Part shown: positions 23,600 to 35,295 of the stretch, in pieces
Position numbering within the stretch: position 1 is the first letter of the stretch
Layout of the letters: each line of letters opens with the position of its first letter
Source: Stomorhina lunata
Lineage: Eukaryota > Arthropoda > Insecta > Diptera > Rhiniidae
Assembly: GCA_933228675.1 (NCBI GenBank)
Contig: OW121740.1
Coordinates: 161,272,806 to 161,336,805 of the forward strand
Reading direction: 5' to 3'
DNA length: 64,000 nt
Notes under the pieces: generated by a model
Databases searched by the model: none
Seen by the model: only the letters and a program-made list of their open reading frames with translations
Told to the model about the DNA's origin: nothing
Program-made: the position numbers and the translations under genes

Positions 23600-24390
23600 T
23601 AGTTATACCCTTCATTACCATAGTTGGAAATGGTATTTTGGATTTGTGTTGATGTTTGTAACGCATAGAAATATAGGTCGAAGACCAACTTTTTAGTATA
23701 GCGATCCACCTTTTAGTATAACGAAGTCCGTCCTGTTGGCTGACGGAATATCGATGTAAGCTTGTTATCAAAGCACAGATCGTAACTTCAAAGATAATTT
23801 GACTAAATTGGCATAGACTCATATTTGGGTCCAAGGACGATCTCTATACTTCTTGGGTAAAATCGCATCACTATTTCAGGTACCTTCCATAGGGATGCCT
23901 TTCCGGAATAGAGCTTTTGGCCCTTTACAGCTATAAATATAATAGTTGTATTTTAATAGTATTCAGCATAAATATTGCTTATGGTAACCCTAAGCGGTGT
24001 ACCAAATTTTGTAGGAATCGGCCATTATTTGACCATACCTTTCATACAAGACACATTCTGACACAGTCTTTCGAGTACGCAGAAAAGCACAAAAATGCTT
24101 ATAAATCTAAAGATAATTGCATTTTAGTACTAAAACTTTGCACCGATAAATATTTTGTTTGTGTAAACCGCTAACCTAAATTTGGTAACAATCGATCCAC
24201 AATTGACCACAGTACCTATATAAGGCCCTTAACCGAAAATGACATAAATCTCGAAATTTAAAAAAAAAATAGCACATAGTATATGTACGTCTCTAAGACC
24301 TAAGGAAAACTTGTTAAATTGTTGGTCCATATTTGACTTTAGTAGTGAAGGGTACGATATAGTCGGGCTTGACCGACTGTAGCGTTTCTT
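23600..24390 (-). mobile_element. Dispersed element with subterminal inverted repeats (copy 2, minus)
   Basis: Shares both ends with the 19.0-21.5 kb element in inverse orientation. The left end, TATACCCTTCATTACC near 23605, continues into a segment matching the TTCTATGCGTTAC region of copy 1. The right end has AGTAGTGAAGGGTACGATAT (24341-24360) followed by the hairpin AGTCGG...CCGACT (24361-24378). It lacks the AT array found inside copy 1. A related block starting CACCTTCCATAGG occurs both inside (about 23880) and just outside (about 24431) the copy. The open frame at 23917-24174 has no recognisable product. Confidence 0.6.
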
Positions 24391-24524
24391 ATTGCTGTTA
24401 AATTCGCTAATGTCTTTTCATTATTTTGAGCACCTTCCATAGGTATGATCATCCAGAATTGGGATTCTTTGAATCCCCTTTATAGCGCTTTTGTCTTCAG
24501 TCGTCAAAAAAGCAACAACAACAA

Positions 24525-26820
24525 CATTTTTCAAAAATTTACTATTTTTTAATAGGAAATTTTTCAAAAATTTACTATTTTTTAATAGGAAATTTTTCAA
24601 AAATTTACTATTTTTTAATAGGAAATTTTTCAAAAATTTACTTTTTTTTAATAGGAAATTTTTCAAAAATTTACTATTTTTTAATAGGAAATTTTTCAAA
24701 AAATTACTATTTTTAAAAAAGAAATTTTTTAAAAAATTTACTATTTTTTAATAGGAAATTTTTCAAAAATTTACTATTTTTTAATAGGAAATTTTTCAAA
24801 AATTTACTATTTTTTAATAGGAATTTTTTCAAAAATTTACTATTTTTTAATAGGAAATTTTTCAAAAATTTACTATTTTTTAATAGGAAATTTTTCAAAA
24901 ATTTACTATTTTTTAATAGGAAATTTTTCAAAAATTTACTATTTTTTAATAGGAAATTTTTCAAAAATTTACTATTTTTTAATAGGAAATTTTTCAAAAA
25001 TTTACTATTTTTTAATAGGAAATTTTTCAAAAATTTACTATTTTTTAATAGGAAATTTTTCAAAAATTTACTATTTTTTAATAGGAAATTTTTCAAAAAT
25101 TTACTATTTTTTTATAGGAAATTTTTCAAAAATTTACTATTTTTTTATAGGAAATTTTTCAAAAATTTACTATTTTTTTATAGGAAATTTTTCAAAAATT
25201 TACTATTTTTTTATAGGAAATTTTTCAAAAATTTACTATTTTTTTATAGGAAATTTTTCAAAAATTTACTATTTTTTTATAGGAAATTTTTCAAAAATTT
25301 ACTATTTTTTTATAGGAAATTTTTCAAAAATTTACTATTTTTTTATAGGAAATTTTTCAAAAATTTACTATTTTTTTATAGGAAATTTTTCAAAAATTTA
25401 CTATTTTTAAATAGGAAATTTTTCAAAAATTGACTATTTTTTAATAGGAAATTTTTCAAAAATTGACTATTTTTTAATAGGAAATTTTTCAAAAATTTAC
25501 TATTTTTTAATAGGAAATTTTTCAAAAATTTACTATTTTTTAACATGAAATTTTTCAAAAATTTAATATTTCTTCAATAGGAATTTTTCCAAAAATTTAC
25601 TATTTTTTAATAGGAAATTTTTCAAAAATTGACTATTTTTTAATAGGAAATTTTTCAAAAATTTACTATTTTTTAATAGGAAATTTTTCAAAAATTTACT
25701 ATTTTTTAATAGGAAATTTTTCAAAAATTTTCTATTTTTTAATAGGAAATTTTTCAAAAATTTACTATTTTTTAATAGTAAATTTTTTAAAAATTTACTA
25801 TTTTTTAATAGGAAATTTTTCAAAAATTTAATATTTTTTAATAGGAAATTTTTCAAAAATTTACTATTTTTTAATAGGAAATTTTTCAAAAATTTACTAT
25901 TTTTTAATAGGAAATTTTTCAAAAATGTACTATTTTTTAATAGGAAATTTTTCAAAACTTAACTATTTTTATAAGAAAAAAAAAATTACTTCGAAAATTG
26001 ATTATTTATAGGAAATTTTTCAAAAATAGACTATTTATAGCAAATTTTTCGAAAATTTACTTTATATAGGAAATTTTTCAAAAATTGACTATTTATAGAA
26101 AATTTTTCCAAAATTTACTATTTGTAGAAAATTTGTTGAAAACTGACTATATATAGGAAATTTTCGAAAATTGACTATTTATAGGAAATTTTTCGAAAAT
26201 TGACTATTTATAGAAATTTTTCGAAAATTTACTATTTATAGGAAAATTTTTGAAAATTTACTATATATAGGAAATTTTTCGGAAATTGACTATCTATAGG
26301 AAATTTTTCGAAAATTAACTGTTTATGGAAAATTTTTCAAAAATTTACTATTTTTTAATAGGAAATTTTTCAAAAATTTACTATTTTTTAATAAGAAATT
26401 TTTCAAAAATTTACTATTTTTTAATAGGAAATTTTTCAAAAATTTACTATTTTTGAAAAGGAAATTTTTTAAAAAATTTACTATTTTTTAATAGGAAATT
26501 TTTCAAAAATTTACTATTTTTCAATAGGAAATTTTTCAAAAATTTACTATTTTTTTGATAGGAAATTTTTCAAAAATTTACTATTTTTTAATAGGAAATT
26601 TTTCAAAAATTGACTATTTTTTAATAGGAAATTTTTCAAAAATTTACTATTTTTTAATAGGAAATTTTTCAAAAATTTACCATTTTTTAATAGGAAATTT
26701 TTCAAAAATTTACTATTTTTTAATAGGAAATTTTTCAAAAATTTACTGTTTTTAAATAGGAAATTTTGAAAAATTTACTATTTTTAAATAGGAAATTTTT
26801 CAAAAATTTACTATTTTTCC
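24525..26820 (+). repeat. 33 bp AT minisatellite array (TTTACTATTTTTTAATAGG type)
   Basis: The 33 bp unit joins TACTATTTTTTAATAGG to AAATTTTTCAAAAATT. A block at about 25100-25390 has TTTTTATAGG instead of TTTTAATAGG. Another at about 25975-26335 is a degenerate 28-29 bp form with GACTATTTATAGG and TTTTTCGAAAATT. Because 33 is divisible by three, several frames stay open on both strands and produce repeating KNFLLKNSKFL-type peptides; these are not genes. Confidence 0.9.
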
Positions 26821-29284
26821 GTTTTTGTAACTCAAGACTACAATGAATACAGGTCTAGTCAATTTATTATCAAATTTTGGACTAGTGGGTACCAAATATT
26901 TAGGCTATAACACTTAGTCTACCTTTACATTAGTCAGGTTTGGCTTATCAAGTCTGGAATTTGTATGAGAAAAAACTGGCATAATTAAAATTGAAACCTG
27001 ACCGTAATATTAAGTTTACGAAAATTTTGAAAATTTGTATGAAATTTAAGGAAAATCAAGTAAACCTGATTCGTGTGAAACGGAACTTACATACCTTTTA
27101 ATACATTATCTGTATTAATTTTAATATTTGAAATTTTTTTTCGAAATTTTTAACATATGCCTTATAAATTAATTCCATAATTTTTATTAAACTTTTGGGA
27201 AAACATGCAAAAGAAAAATTTCATCCAAAAAAAAATTTCAAATTAATATTAATCATACGTAGCGGAAAATGAAAATATTTAAATTTAATAAAATTACAAA
27301 ATTACTACGAAGGTATGCAGGTGGAAACTCAATCTCATATTCATCGCCTAAATGCATAAATTGGTAAAACTACAAAATCAACCAACATCACGTTCTGTTA
27401 CCTTGAAGTACACCAAAAAATAAAAACAAAAATTATCGAAAAACGCAACAAAACTAACAAACTTTTGAATAGAAAAAAAATATTCTAAAAGCAGATACAA
27501 TGTAAGAGTATGTGATGAATAGGTAAAGCCAAATAAATCTAGAGTTCTGGGTGTATATAAATTTAATATAGAATACCTTATATTGTGTTGGTATGAGGCA
27601 ACAGAAGTATCCATTCATGATCAACAAAACATAGCCATAATTTGAACACACACATACTTACGTGCACTTATACACACCTGACAATACATAATTTTATAAA
27701 CATAACTTTACACACATACATATGTACATAGAAACATACAAACTTCAATTATGACTTAAAAGTGTTGATATTCTCCACGCATACTGATTAATGTCGCATC
27801 ACACTTCATTTCATTTAGACAAGACAACAAACAAGTGGCACGTTTCATTTAGTTGTTGTTGCTGTGTCTTCTGACGCTTTTTGTTGCTTGGTTTTGATAG
27901 CAAGTAGCATTGACAGGTTGATTGGTTGGTTGGTTAGTTGGTGGCAGTGGCAAACGTTACGATATTGGTGTCGCCTATCAATTTCATAGGGAAAGTGGTT
28001 TCTAGTTTAATTGCCATATAATTTGTTAAAACTCATTAATTTATTTCTAGGAAAATATTGAACATTTTCTAATTAAAAATATTTTTAAAATGTTGCAATC
28101 ATGACTATTTATTAAACTGACTATATTTGTGTAAATTTTTGAAATGGGTAAAAAAGCAATAATATCAAAATGATTGAAAATTTTTGAATTTTTGAAGTCA
28201 TGACCATAAATAATCATGTCATGTTTAATGACTCAAAATAACATTTATTTTGTGTAATATCGAGAATAAAGTTTACGATAGAATTTTTCAAATTTGGTGA
28301 AGTATAGTTTTAGTAATAATTTTTATGAATTTATCTTAATATCTTTTATATTTCTATCAAAAGTCAAAGAAATTTTAATTTACATTTTTGTTCTACATTG
28401 CGTATGATTAATATTAATTTGAGGTTATCTTACAAAAATTGCTATAAGTTTTTTGGTTTAACATATAGGAAAAAAACAAAAACTGATTTTGTAGATCAAC
28501 ATTCTAAACTACTTAATAAAAAACATAAAGAGTAGAAGTTTCAAAGTGCGTTTAACTAAAATTACCAACAAAGAAAATTTTAAAAAATTTTAAGGAAAAA
28601 AATAATTTTAAATATATTTTTTTAAGCGAAAGCTTGAGATACCAAGCAACCCAATATTGGTATATTTGAGCCGTCAATACGACTTATCATTGCCTTAATC
28701 AGAATCTTCATAAAAATTATTATATAACGATTTTGATGTCTAAAAATTCATTTATAGTTTTCGAAACGGCTGTGGTTTTTAGACAAAAGATTAAATGAAG
28801 ATTTTTTTTGTATACATATTTATTTCAGTATAAACACTTCAGTTGTATATATTTTAAAAATAAAAAATTACATTTTTTAGACCGCACTCTATATTTAAAT
28901 TTTTTTCACCTAAATTCGTTATCTCTAATCTGTTTTAAATCATTGAGTATTCCAACATTTTGGAAAAAAGATTAACTTTTTTCAAGCTGATTTCGAGATT
29001 TTCTATTTTTGAAAAAAGTATTATTTTTCAGTTAACCAAACAAACATCCACTTTATATTTGCCAGACCTTATAATTTATCTGAAACTTTTAAAATTTTTT
29101 GCTGGGTTACCCATTTTTATTACTCAATTTCTGCTTATAGGGATTTATTTAACCAAACCTAATAAATATTTAAACAAAATCAATTTGGAATATAGATTCA
29201 TTAAAGTATATCACCAAGTGGCCTTCAATGTGACCCAAGTGTTTCTGTTTCTATATAAACAAAATTTTTTCTAGGAAATATCTC
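26821..29284. other. Unique AT-rich spacer with two inverted dispersed-motif copies, no gene seen
   Basis: AATTAATATTAATCATACG is at 27241-27259 and its reverse complement at 28401-28419. A GGTTGATTGGTTGGTTGG patch lies near 27916. Open frames at 27378-27651 (two overlapping minus frames) and 28960-29274 have AT-driven composition (F, L, I, K, Y) and no domain I recognise. Confidence 0.5.
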
Positions 29285-31735
29285 AAAGTAAATAATTCAA
29301 AAATTTTCTATTTTTTAATAGGAAATTTGTAAAAAATTTACTATTTTTTCCTATTTTTTAATAGGACATTTTTCAAAATTTTACTATTTTTTAATAGGAA
29401 ATTTTTTAAAAATTTACTATTTTTTAATAGGAAATTTTTCAAAAATTTACTATTTTTTAATAGGAAATTTTTCAAAAATGTACTATTTTTTAATAGGAAA
29501 TTTTTCAAAAATTTACTATTTTTTAATAGGAAATTTCTCAAATATTTACTATTTTTTAATAGGAAATTTTTCAAAAATGTACTATTTTTTAATAGGAAAT
29601 TTTTCAAAAATTTACTATTTTTTAATAAGAAATTTTTCAAAAATTTACTATTTTTTAATAGGAAATTTTTCAAAAATTTACTATTTTTTAATAGGAAATT
29701 TTTCAAAAATTTACTATTTTTTAATAGGAAATTTTTCAAAAATTTACTATTTTTTAATAGGAAATTTTTCAAAAATGTACTATTTTTTAATAGGAAATTT
29801 TTCAAAAATTTACTATTTTTTAATAGGAAATTTTTCAAAAATTTACTATTTTTTAATAGGAAATTTTTCAAAAATTTACTATTTTTTAATAGGAAATTTT
29901 TCAAAAATTTACTATTTTTTAATAGGAAATTTTTCAAAAATTTACTATTTTTTAATAGGAAATTTTTCAAAAATTTACTATTTTTTAATAGGCAATTTTT
30001 TAAAAATTTACTATTTTTTAATAGGAAATTTTTCAAAAATTTACTATTTTTTAATAGGAAATTTTTCAAAAATTTACTATTTTTTAATAGGAAATTTTTC
30101 AAAAATTTACTATTTTTTAATAGGAAATTTTTCAAAAATTTACTATTTTTTAATAGGAAATTTTTCAAAAATTTACTATTTTTTAATTGGAAATTTTTCA
30201 AAAATTTACTATTTTTTAATAGGAAATTTTTCAAAAATTTACTATTTTTTAATAGGAAATTTTTAAAAAATTTACTATTTTTTAATAGGAAATTTTTCAA
30301 AAATTTACTATTTTTTTAATAGGAAATTTTTCAAAAATTTACTATTTTTTAATAGAAAATTTTTCAAAAATTTACTATTTTTTAATAGGAAATTTTTCAA
30401 AAATTTACTATTTTTTAATAGGAAATTTTTCAAAAATTTACTATTTTTTAATAGGAAATTTTTCAAAAATTTACTATTTTTTAATAGGAAATTTTTCAAA
30501 AATTTACTATTTTTTTAATAGGAAATTTTTAAAAAAATTTACTATTTTTTAATAGGAAATTTTTCAAAAATTTACTATTTTTTTAATAGGAAATTTTTCA
30601 AAAATTTACTATTTTTTAATAGGAAATTTCTCAAAAATTTACTATTTTTTAATAGGAAATTTCTCAAAAATTTACTATTTTTTAATAGGAAATTTTTCAA
30701 AAATTTACTATTTTTTAATAGGAAATTTTTCAAAAATTTACTATTTTTTAATAGGAAATTTTTCAAAAATTTACTATTTTTTAATAGGAAATTTTTCAAA
30801 AATTTACTATTTTTTAATAGGAAATTTTTCAAAAATTTACCATTTTTTAATAGGAAATTTTTCAAAAATTTACTATTTTCTAATAGGAAATTTTTCAAAA
30901 ATTTACTATTTTTTAACAGGAAATTTTTCAAAAATTTACTATTCTTTAATAGGAAATTTTTCAAAAATTTACTATTTTTTAATAGGAAATTTTTCAAAAA
31001 TTTACTATTTTTTAATAGGCAATTTTTTAAAAATTTACTATTTTTTAATAGGAAATTTTTCAAAAATTTACTATTTTTTAATAGGAAATTTTTCAAAAAT
31101 TTACTATTTTTTAATAGGAAATTTTTCAAAAATTTACTATTTTTTAATAGGAAATTTTTCAAAAATTTACTATTTTTTAATAGGAAATTTTTCAAAAATT
31201 TACTATTTTTTAATAGGAAATTTTTCAAAAATTTACTATTTTTTAATAGGAAATTTTTCAAAAATTTACTATTTTTTAATAGGAAATTTTTCAAAAATTT
31301 ACTATTTTTTAATAGGAAATTTTTCAAAAATTTACTATTTTTTAATAGGAAATTTTTCAAAAATTTACTATTTTTTTAATAGGAAATTTTTAAAAAAATT
31401 TACTATTTTTTAATAGGAAATTTTTCAAAAATTTACTATTTTTTTAATAGGAAATTTTTCAAAAATTTACTATTTTTTAATAGGAAATTTCTCAAAAATT
31501 TACTATTTTTTAATAGGAAATTTCTCAAAAATTTACTATTTTTTAATAGGAAATTTTTCAAAAATTTACTATTTTTTAATAGGAAATTTTTCAAAAATTT
31601 ACTATTTTTTAATAGGAAATTTTTTAAAAATTTACTATTTTTATGGGAAATTTTTCAAAAATTTACTATTTTTTAATAGGAAATTTTTTAAAAATTTACT
31701 ATTTTTATGGGAAATTTTTCAAAAATTTACTATTT
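29285..31735 (+). repeat. 33 bp AT minisatellite array, highly homogeneous
   Basis: Same unit as 24.5-26.8 kb but much more uniform. Occasional 34-35 bp units (extra T, or an AAAAAAATTT variant) shift the frame. A variant cluster, TTTTTAAAAAAATTTAC followed by two TTTCTCAAAAAT units, occurs at about 30530-30680 and again about 861 bp later at 31391-31540, showing higher-order amplification. The last units shorten from TTTTTTAATAGG to TTTTTATGGG / TTTTTATAGG and lead into the 31 bp array. Open frames on both strands are repeat by-products. Confidence 0.92.
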
Positions 31736-33560
31736 TTATAGGAAATTTTTCAAAAAATTCCTATTTTTATAGGAAATTTTTCAAAAATTTCCTATTTTTA
31801 TAGGAAATTTTTCAAAAATTTCCTATTTTTATAGGAAATTTTTCAAAAATTTCCTATTTTTATAGGAAATTTTTCAAAAATTTCCTATTTTTATAGGAAA
31901 TTTTTCAAAAATTTCCTATTTTTATAGGAAATTTTTCAAAAATTTCCTATTTTTATAGGAAATTTTTCAAAAATTTCCTATTTTTATAGGAAAATTTTCA
32001 AAAATTTCCTATTTTTATAGGAAAATTTTCAAAAATTTCCTATTTTTATAGGAAATTTTTCAAAAATTTCCTATTTTTATAGGAAATTTTTCAAAAATTT
32101 CCTATTTTTATAGGAAATTTTTCAAAAATTTCCTATTTTTATAGGAAATTTTTCAAAAATTTCCTATTTTTATAGGAAATTTTTCAAAAATTTCCTATTT
32201 TTATAGGAAATTTTTCAAAAATTTCCTATTTTTATAGGAAATTTTTCAAAAATTTCCTATTTTTATAGGAAATTTTTCAAAAATTTCCTATTTTTATAGG
32301 AAATTTTTCAAAAATTTCCTATTTTTATAAGAAATTTTTCAAAAAGTTCCTATTTTTATAGGAAATTTTTCAAAAATTTCCTATTTTTATAGGAAATTTT
32401 TCAAAAATTTCCTATTTTTATAGGAAATTTTTCAAAAATTTCCTATTTTTATAGGTAATTTTTTAAAAATTTCCTATTTTTATAGGAAATTTTTCAAAAA
32501 TTTCCTATTTTTATAGGAAATTTTTCAAAAATTTCCTATTTTTATAGGAAATTTTTCAAAAATTTCCTATTTTTATAGGAAATTTTTCAAAAATTTCCTA
32601 TTTTTATAGGAAATTTTTCAAAAATTTCCTATTTTTATAGGAAAATTTTCAAAAATTTCCTATTTTTATAGGAAATTTTTCAAAAATTTCCTATTTTTAT
32701 AAGAAATTTTTCAAAAATTTCCTATTTTTATAGGAAATTTTTCAAAAATTTCCTATTTTTATAGGAAATTTTTCAAAAATTTCCTATTTTTATAGGAAAT
32801 TTTTCAAAAATTTCCTATTTTTATAGGAAATTTTTCAAAAATTTCCTATTTTTATAGGAAATTTTTCAAAAATTTCCTATTTTTATAGGAAATTTTTCAA
32901 AAATTTCCTATTTTTATAGGAAATTTTTCAAAAATTTCCTATTTTTATAGGAAATTTTTAAAAAAATTCCTATTTTTATAGGAAATTTTTCAAAAATTCC
33001 TATTTTTATAGGAAATTTTTCAAAAATTTCCTATATTTAAAAGAAAATTTTTCAAAAATTTAATATTTTTATTGGAAATTTTTCAAAAATTTCCTATTTT
33101 TATTGGAAATTTTTCAAAAATTTCCTATTTTCATTGGAAATTTTTCAAAAATTTCCTATTTTTATAGGAAATTTTTCAAAAATTTCTTATTTTTATAGGA
33201 AATTTTTCAAAAATTTCCTATCTTTATAGGAAATTTTTCAAAAATTTCCTATTTTTAAAGGAAATTTTTCAAAAATTTCCTTTTTTTCATAGGACATTTT
33301 TCAAAAATTTCTTATTTTTATAGGAAATTTTTCAAAAATTTCACTTTTTTATAGGAAATTTTCCAAAAATTTCCTATTTTTATAGGAAAATTTATAAAAA
33401 TTTCCTATTTTTATAGGAAACTTTTCAAAAATTTCTTATTTTTAAAGGAAATTTTTTAAAAATTTCTTGTTTTTATAAGAAAATAAAAAAAAAATTCTTA
33501 TTTGTATAGGAAATTTTTCAAAAATTCTTTTTTTTATATGAAATTTTTTAAAAATGTCAT
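31736..33560 (+). repeat. 31 bp AT minisatellite array with perfectly palindromic units
   Basis: Each unit is made of two dyads: AGGAAATTTTT-C-AAAAATTTCCT and CCTAT-TTTT-ATAGG. It derives visibly from the adjacent 33 bp array by loss of two bases and a TAC to TCC change. Homogeneous from about 31770 to 32960, degenerate to 33560. The reverse-complement array lies at 35.3-37.4 kb. Confidence 0.92.
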
Positions 33561-35295
33561 AGTTTTTAAAAATTTTTATAGAAGTTTTTTTTAAATTTGT
33601 TAATGTTTTTCTAAAATCTTTACATAGGCCATTTTAATAGTTAGGCATTGTATTTAAAGCAAGTTTTCTGTTACCGGCGGCAAGGTGCGCTTCGTGGTTA
33701 TTAATGTCATGGTAGTTTTCTATGTTATTTTTTTTTTATTTTTATATTTTTTTTTTTTCTGAAACAAAACGAAAAACCTAAAAAAGTTGTCAATACGGAA
33801 ATGCAGTCAAATAACATAAATGACTGCACATATCAAAATACAACACATATGTATTTACCATGTATGTATGAAAAAACACCCAAAATATCTGACAAATTCA
33901 TTCGCTCATTCACACACGCCCTTTCCGTATGACATGATTCAATAACTGAATTTGAGGTTGTCATTGTCTCATTTTTTTTGTTTTTTTTTTGTATTTTTCG
34001 GTGAGTTTGAAATTTTATAATTGCTACTGGATATTTGTTCTGTTTTTGTTTTTTCGGTTCGAATATTTCTATTTATGTTTTATTGTTAATATGTGAATAT
34101 CTACAATAATTGAAAATGTTTATTAATTAATCATGTAGAACGAATGAATTTCAAATTTATTATTAATGAAATGAAAATTATACTTTTAGACGCCCATAAA
34201 AAGTTAATCTAAAAAAAGTTTTAACAAATATGGTCGGCTTATCGAGTAAACAAATTAGCGAGTTGATTAAAAAAAATGATTATTTTTATAAAGTTTTGAA
34301 TAAATAAGTAAATAATTTTAGAAAACATACAATAAATTTGTTTGATTAATAGCGTTTCATGTTAAATCAAAATGTACAAGTAAAAACTTTATATACATAT
34401 GTGTATGTGATATACATAACATTTCACATACATAGTGCGTATGATTGATATTAATTAGATATATTTTTGCAAAAATAACCATAACTCCATTAAAATTAAA
34501 GCTAGGATAAATATAAAAACTAATTTGAAAAACTAAGATTTTGAGCTATTTTAACTATTAAAATTAAAATATGAAATTTAGAATTCATTAAACAAAATTC
34601 ATAAACAAAAAATATTTTTTTTTGCAAATTTATAAATAAATATTATGTTATTCCCTATTTGTTCTATTTGTATATTCTTATTCTTTTTAATTCCCCTGAT
34701 TCCCGTATTAGTCTCTTTTAAATCCCCTTTGCCCCATTGTGCATGTTTGATACCTTTAATTCCCCTGAAATCAAATTAGTTTTGTTTAACAAAATAACTA
34801 AATAAAAATTGTATGTTTGATTTGTAATCGAAATGGAAAAGAGTTTATTGATCTGATTTCCATTTAAATGTTATTCAATTAATTATGAAAAATTTATCTT
34901 TAGCAGATGACAAATATTCATTAATAATGTCTGGCAAAGTGTAAATACGGTAATGAAAAATCTCGTTAAAGAAAATTAATTTTTAAAAAATCCACTATAA
35001 GAGTGTGAGTTGGTATAATAAAATAACCTTGATAAATCCAAGTATCAGACATTTATCATTTAAGCAAATAGTCTTAGCAGCAATTACGGCAATGTATTTG
35101 TACATCTGACGTTCGGTCCGTTTGTCTGTCTATCTGACAGTCGGGTTATTGGCTTTCTTGTCTGAGAAAAAGTTTTCTCTGTGGATATTTTTCAGTTGTA
35201 AATAATTTGTAAACATTAAAATTAAATTTTTTAAAGTATAAAAATGTGTTAAATATTTTATACACAAAGCACAGTGGGGTTGTTGGCATCAAAAC
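33561..35295. other. Spacer between two inverted 31 bp arrays, no gene seen
   Basis: AT-rich unique sequence. It contains CGTATGATTGATATTAATT (34438-34456), a one-mismatch copy of the dispersed motif, and a GTCTGTCTATCTGACAG patch near 35131-35148. In a transcript that folded the two flanking arrays together, this would be the loop. Confidence 0.55.

Noticed and set aside
28960..29274. 104-codon plus-strand open frame with hydrophobic stretches
   Set aside because: Amino acid use follows AT-rich base composition, there is no recognisable family, and it ends at the edge of the 33 bp array. Chance is the simpler explanation.
29341..31360. Long KNFLLKNSKFL (minus) and YFLIGNFSKIY (plus) open frames, also at 24.4-26.8 kb
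   Set aside because: Both strands are open in the same place because the unit is 33 bp. Units of 34-35 bp break the frame, and there is no start, signal or non-repeat domain.
34050..34075. GGTTCGAAT resembling a tRNA B box
   Set aside because: No matching A box, acceptor stem or CCT-type completion of the T arm could be found around it.
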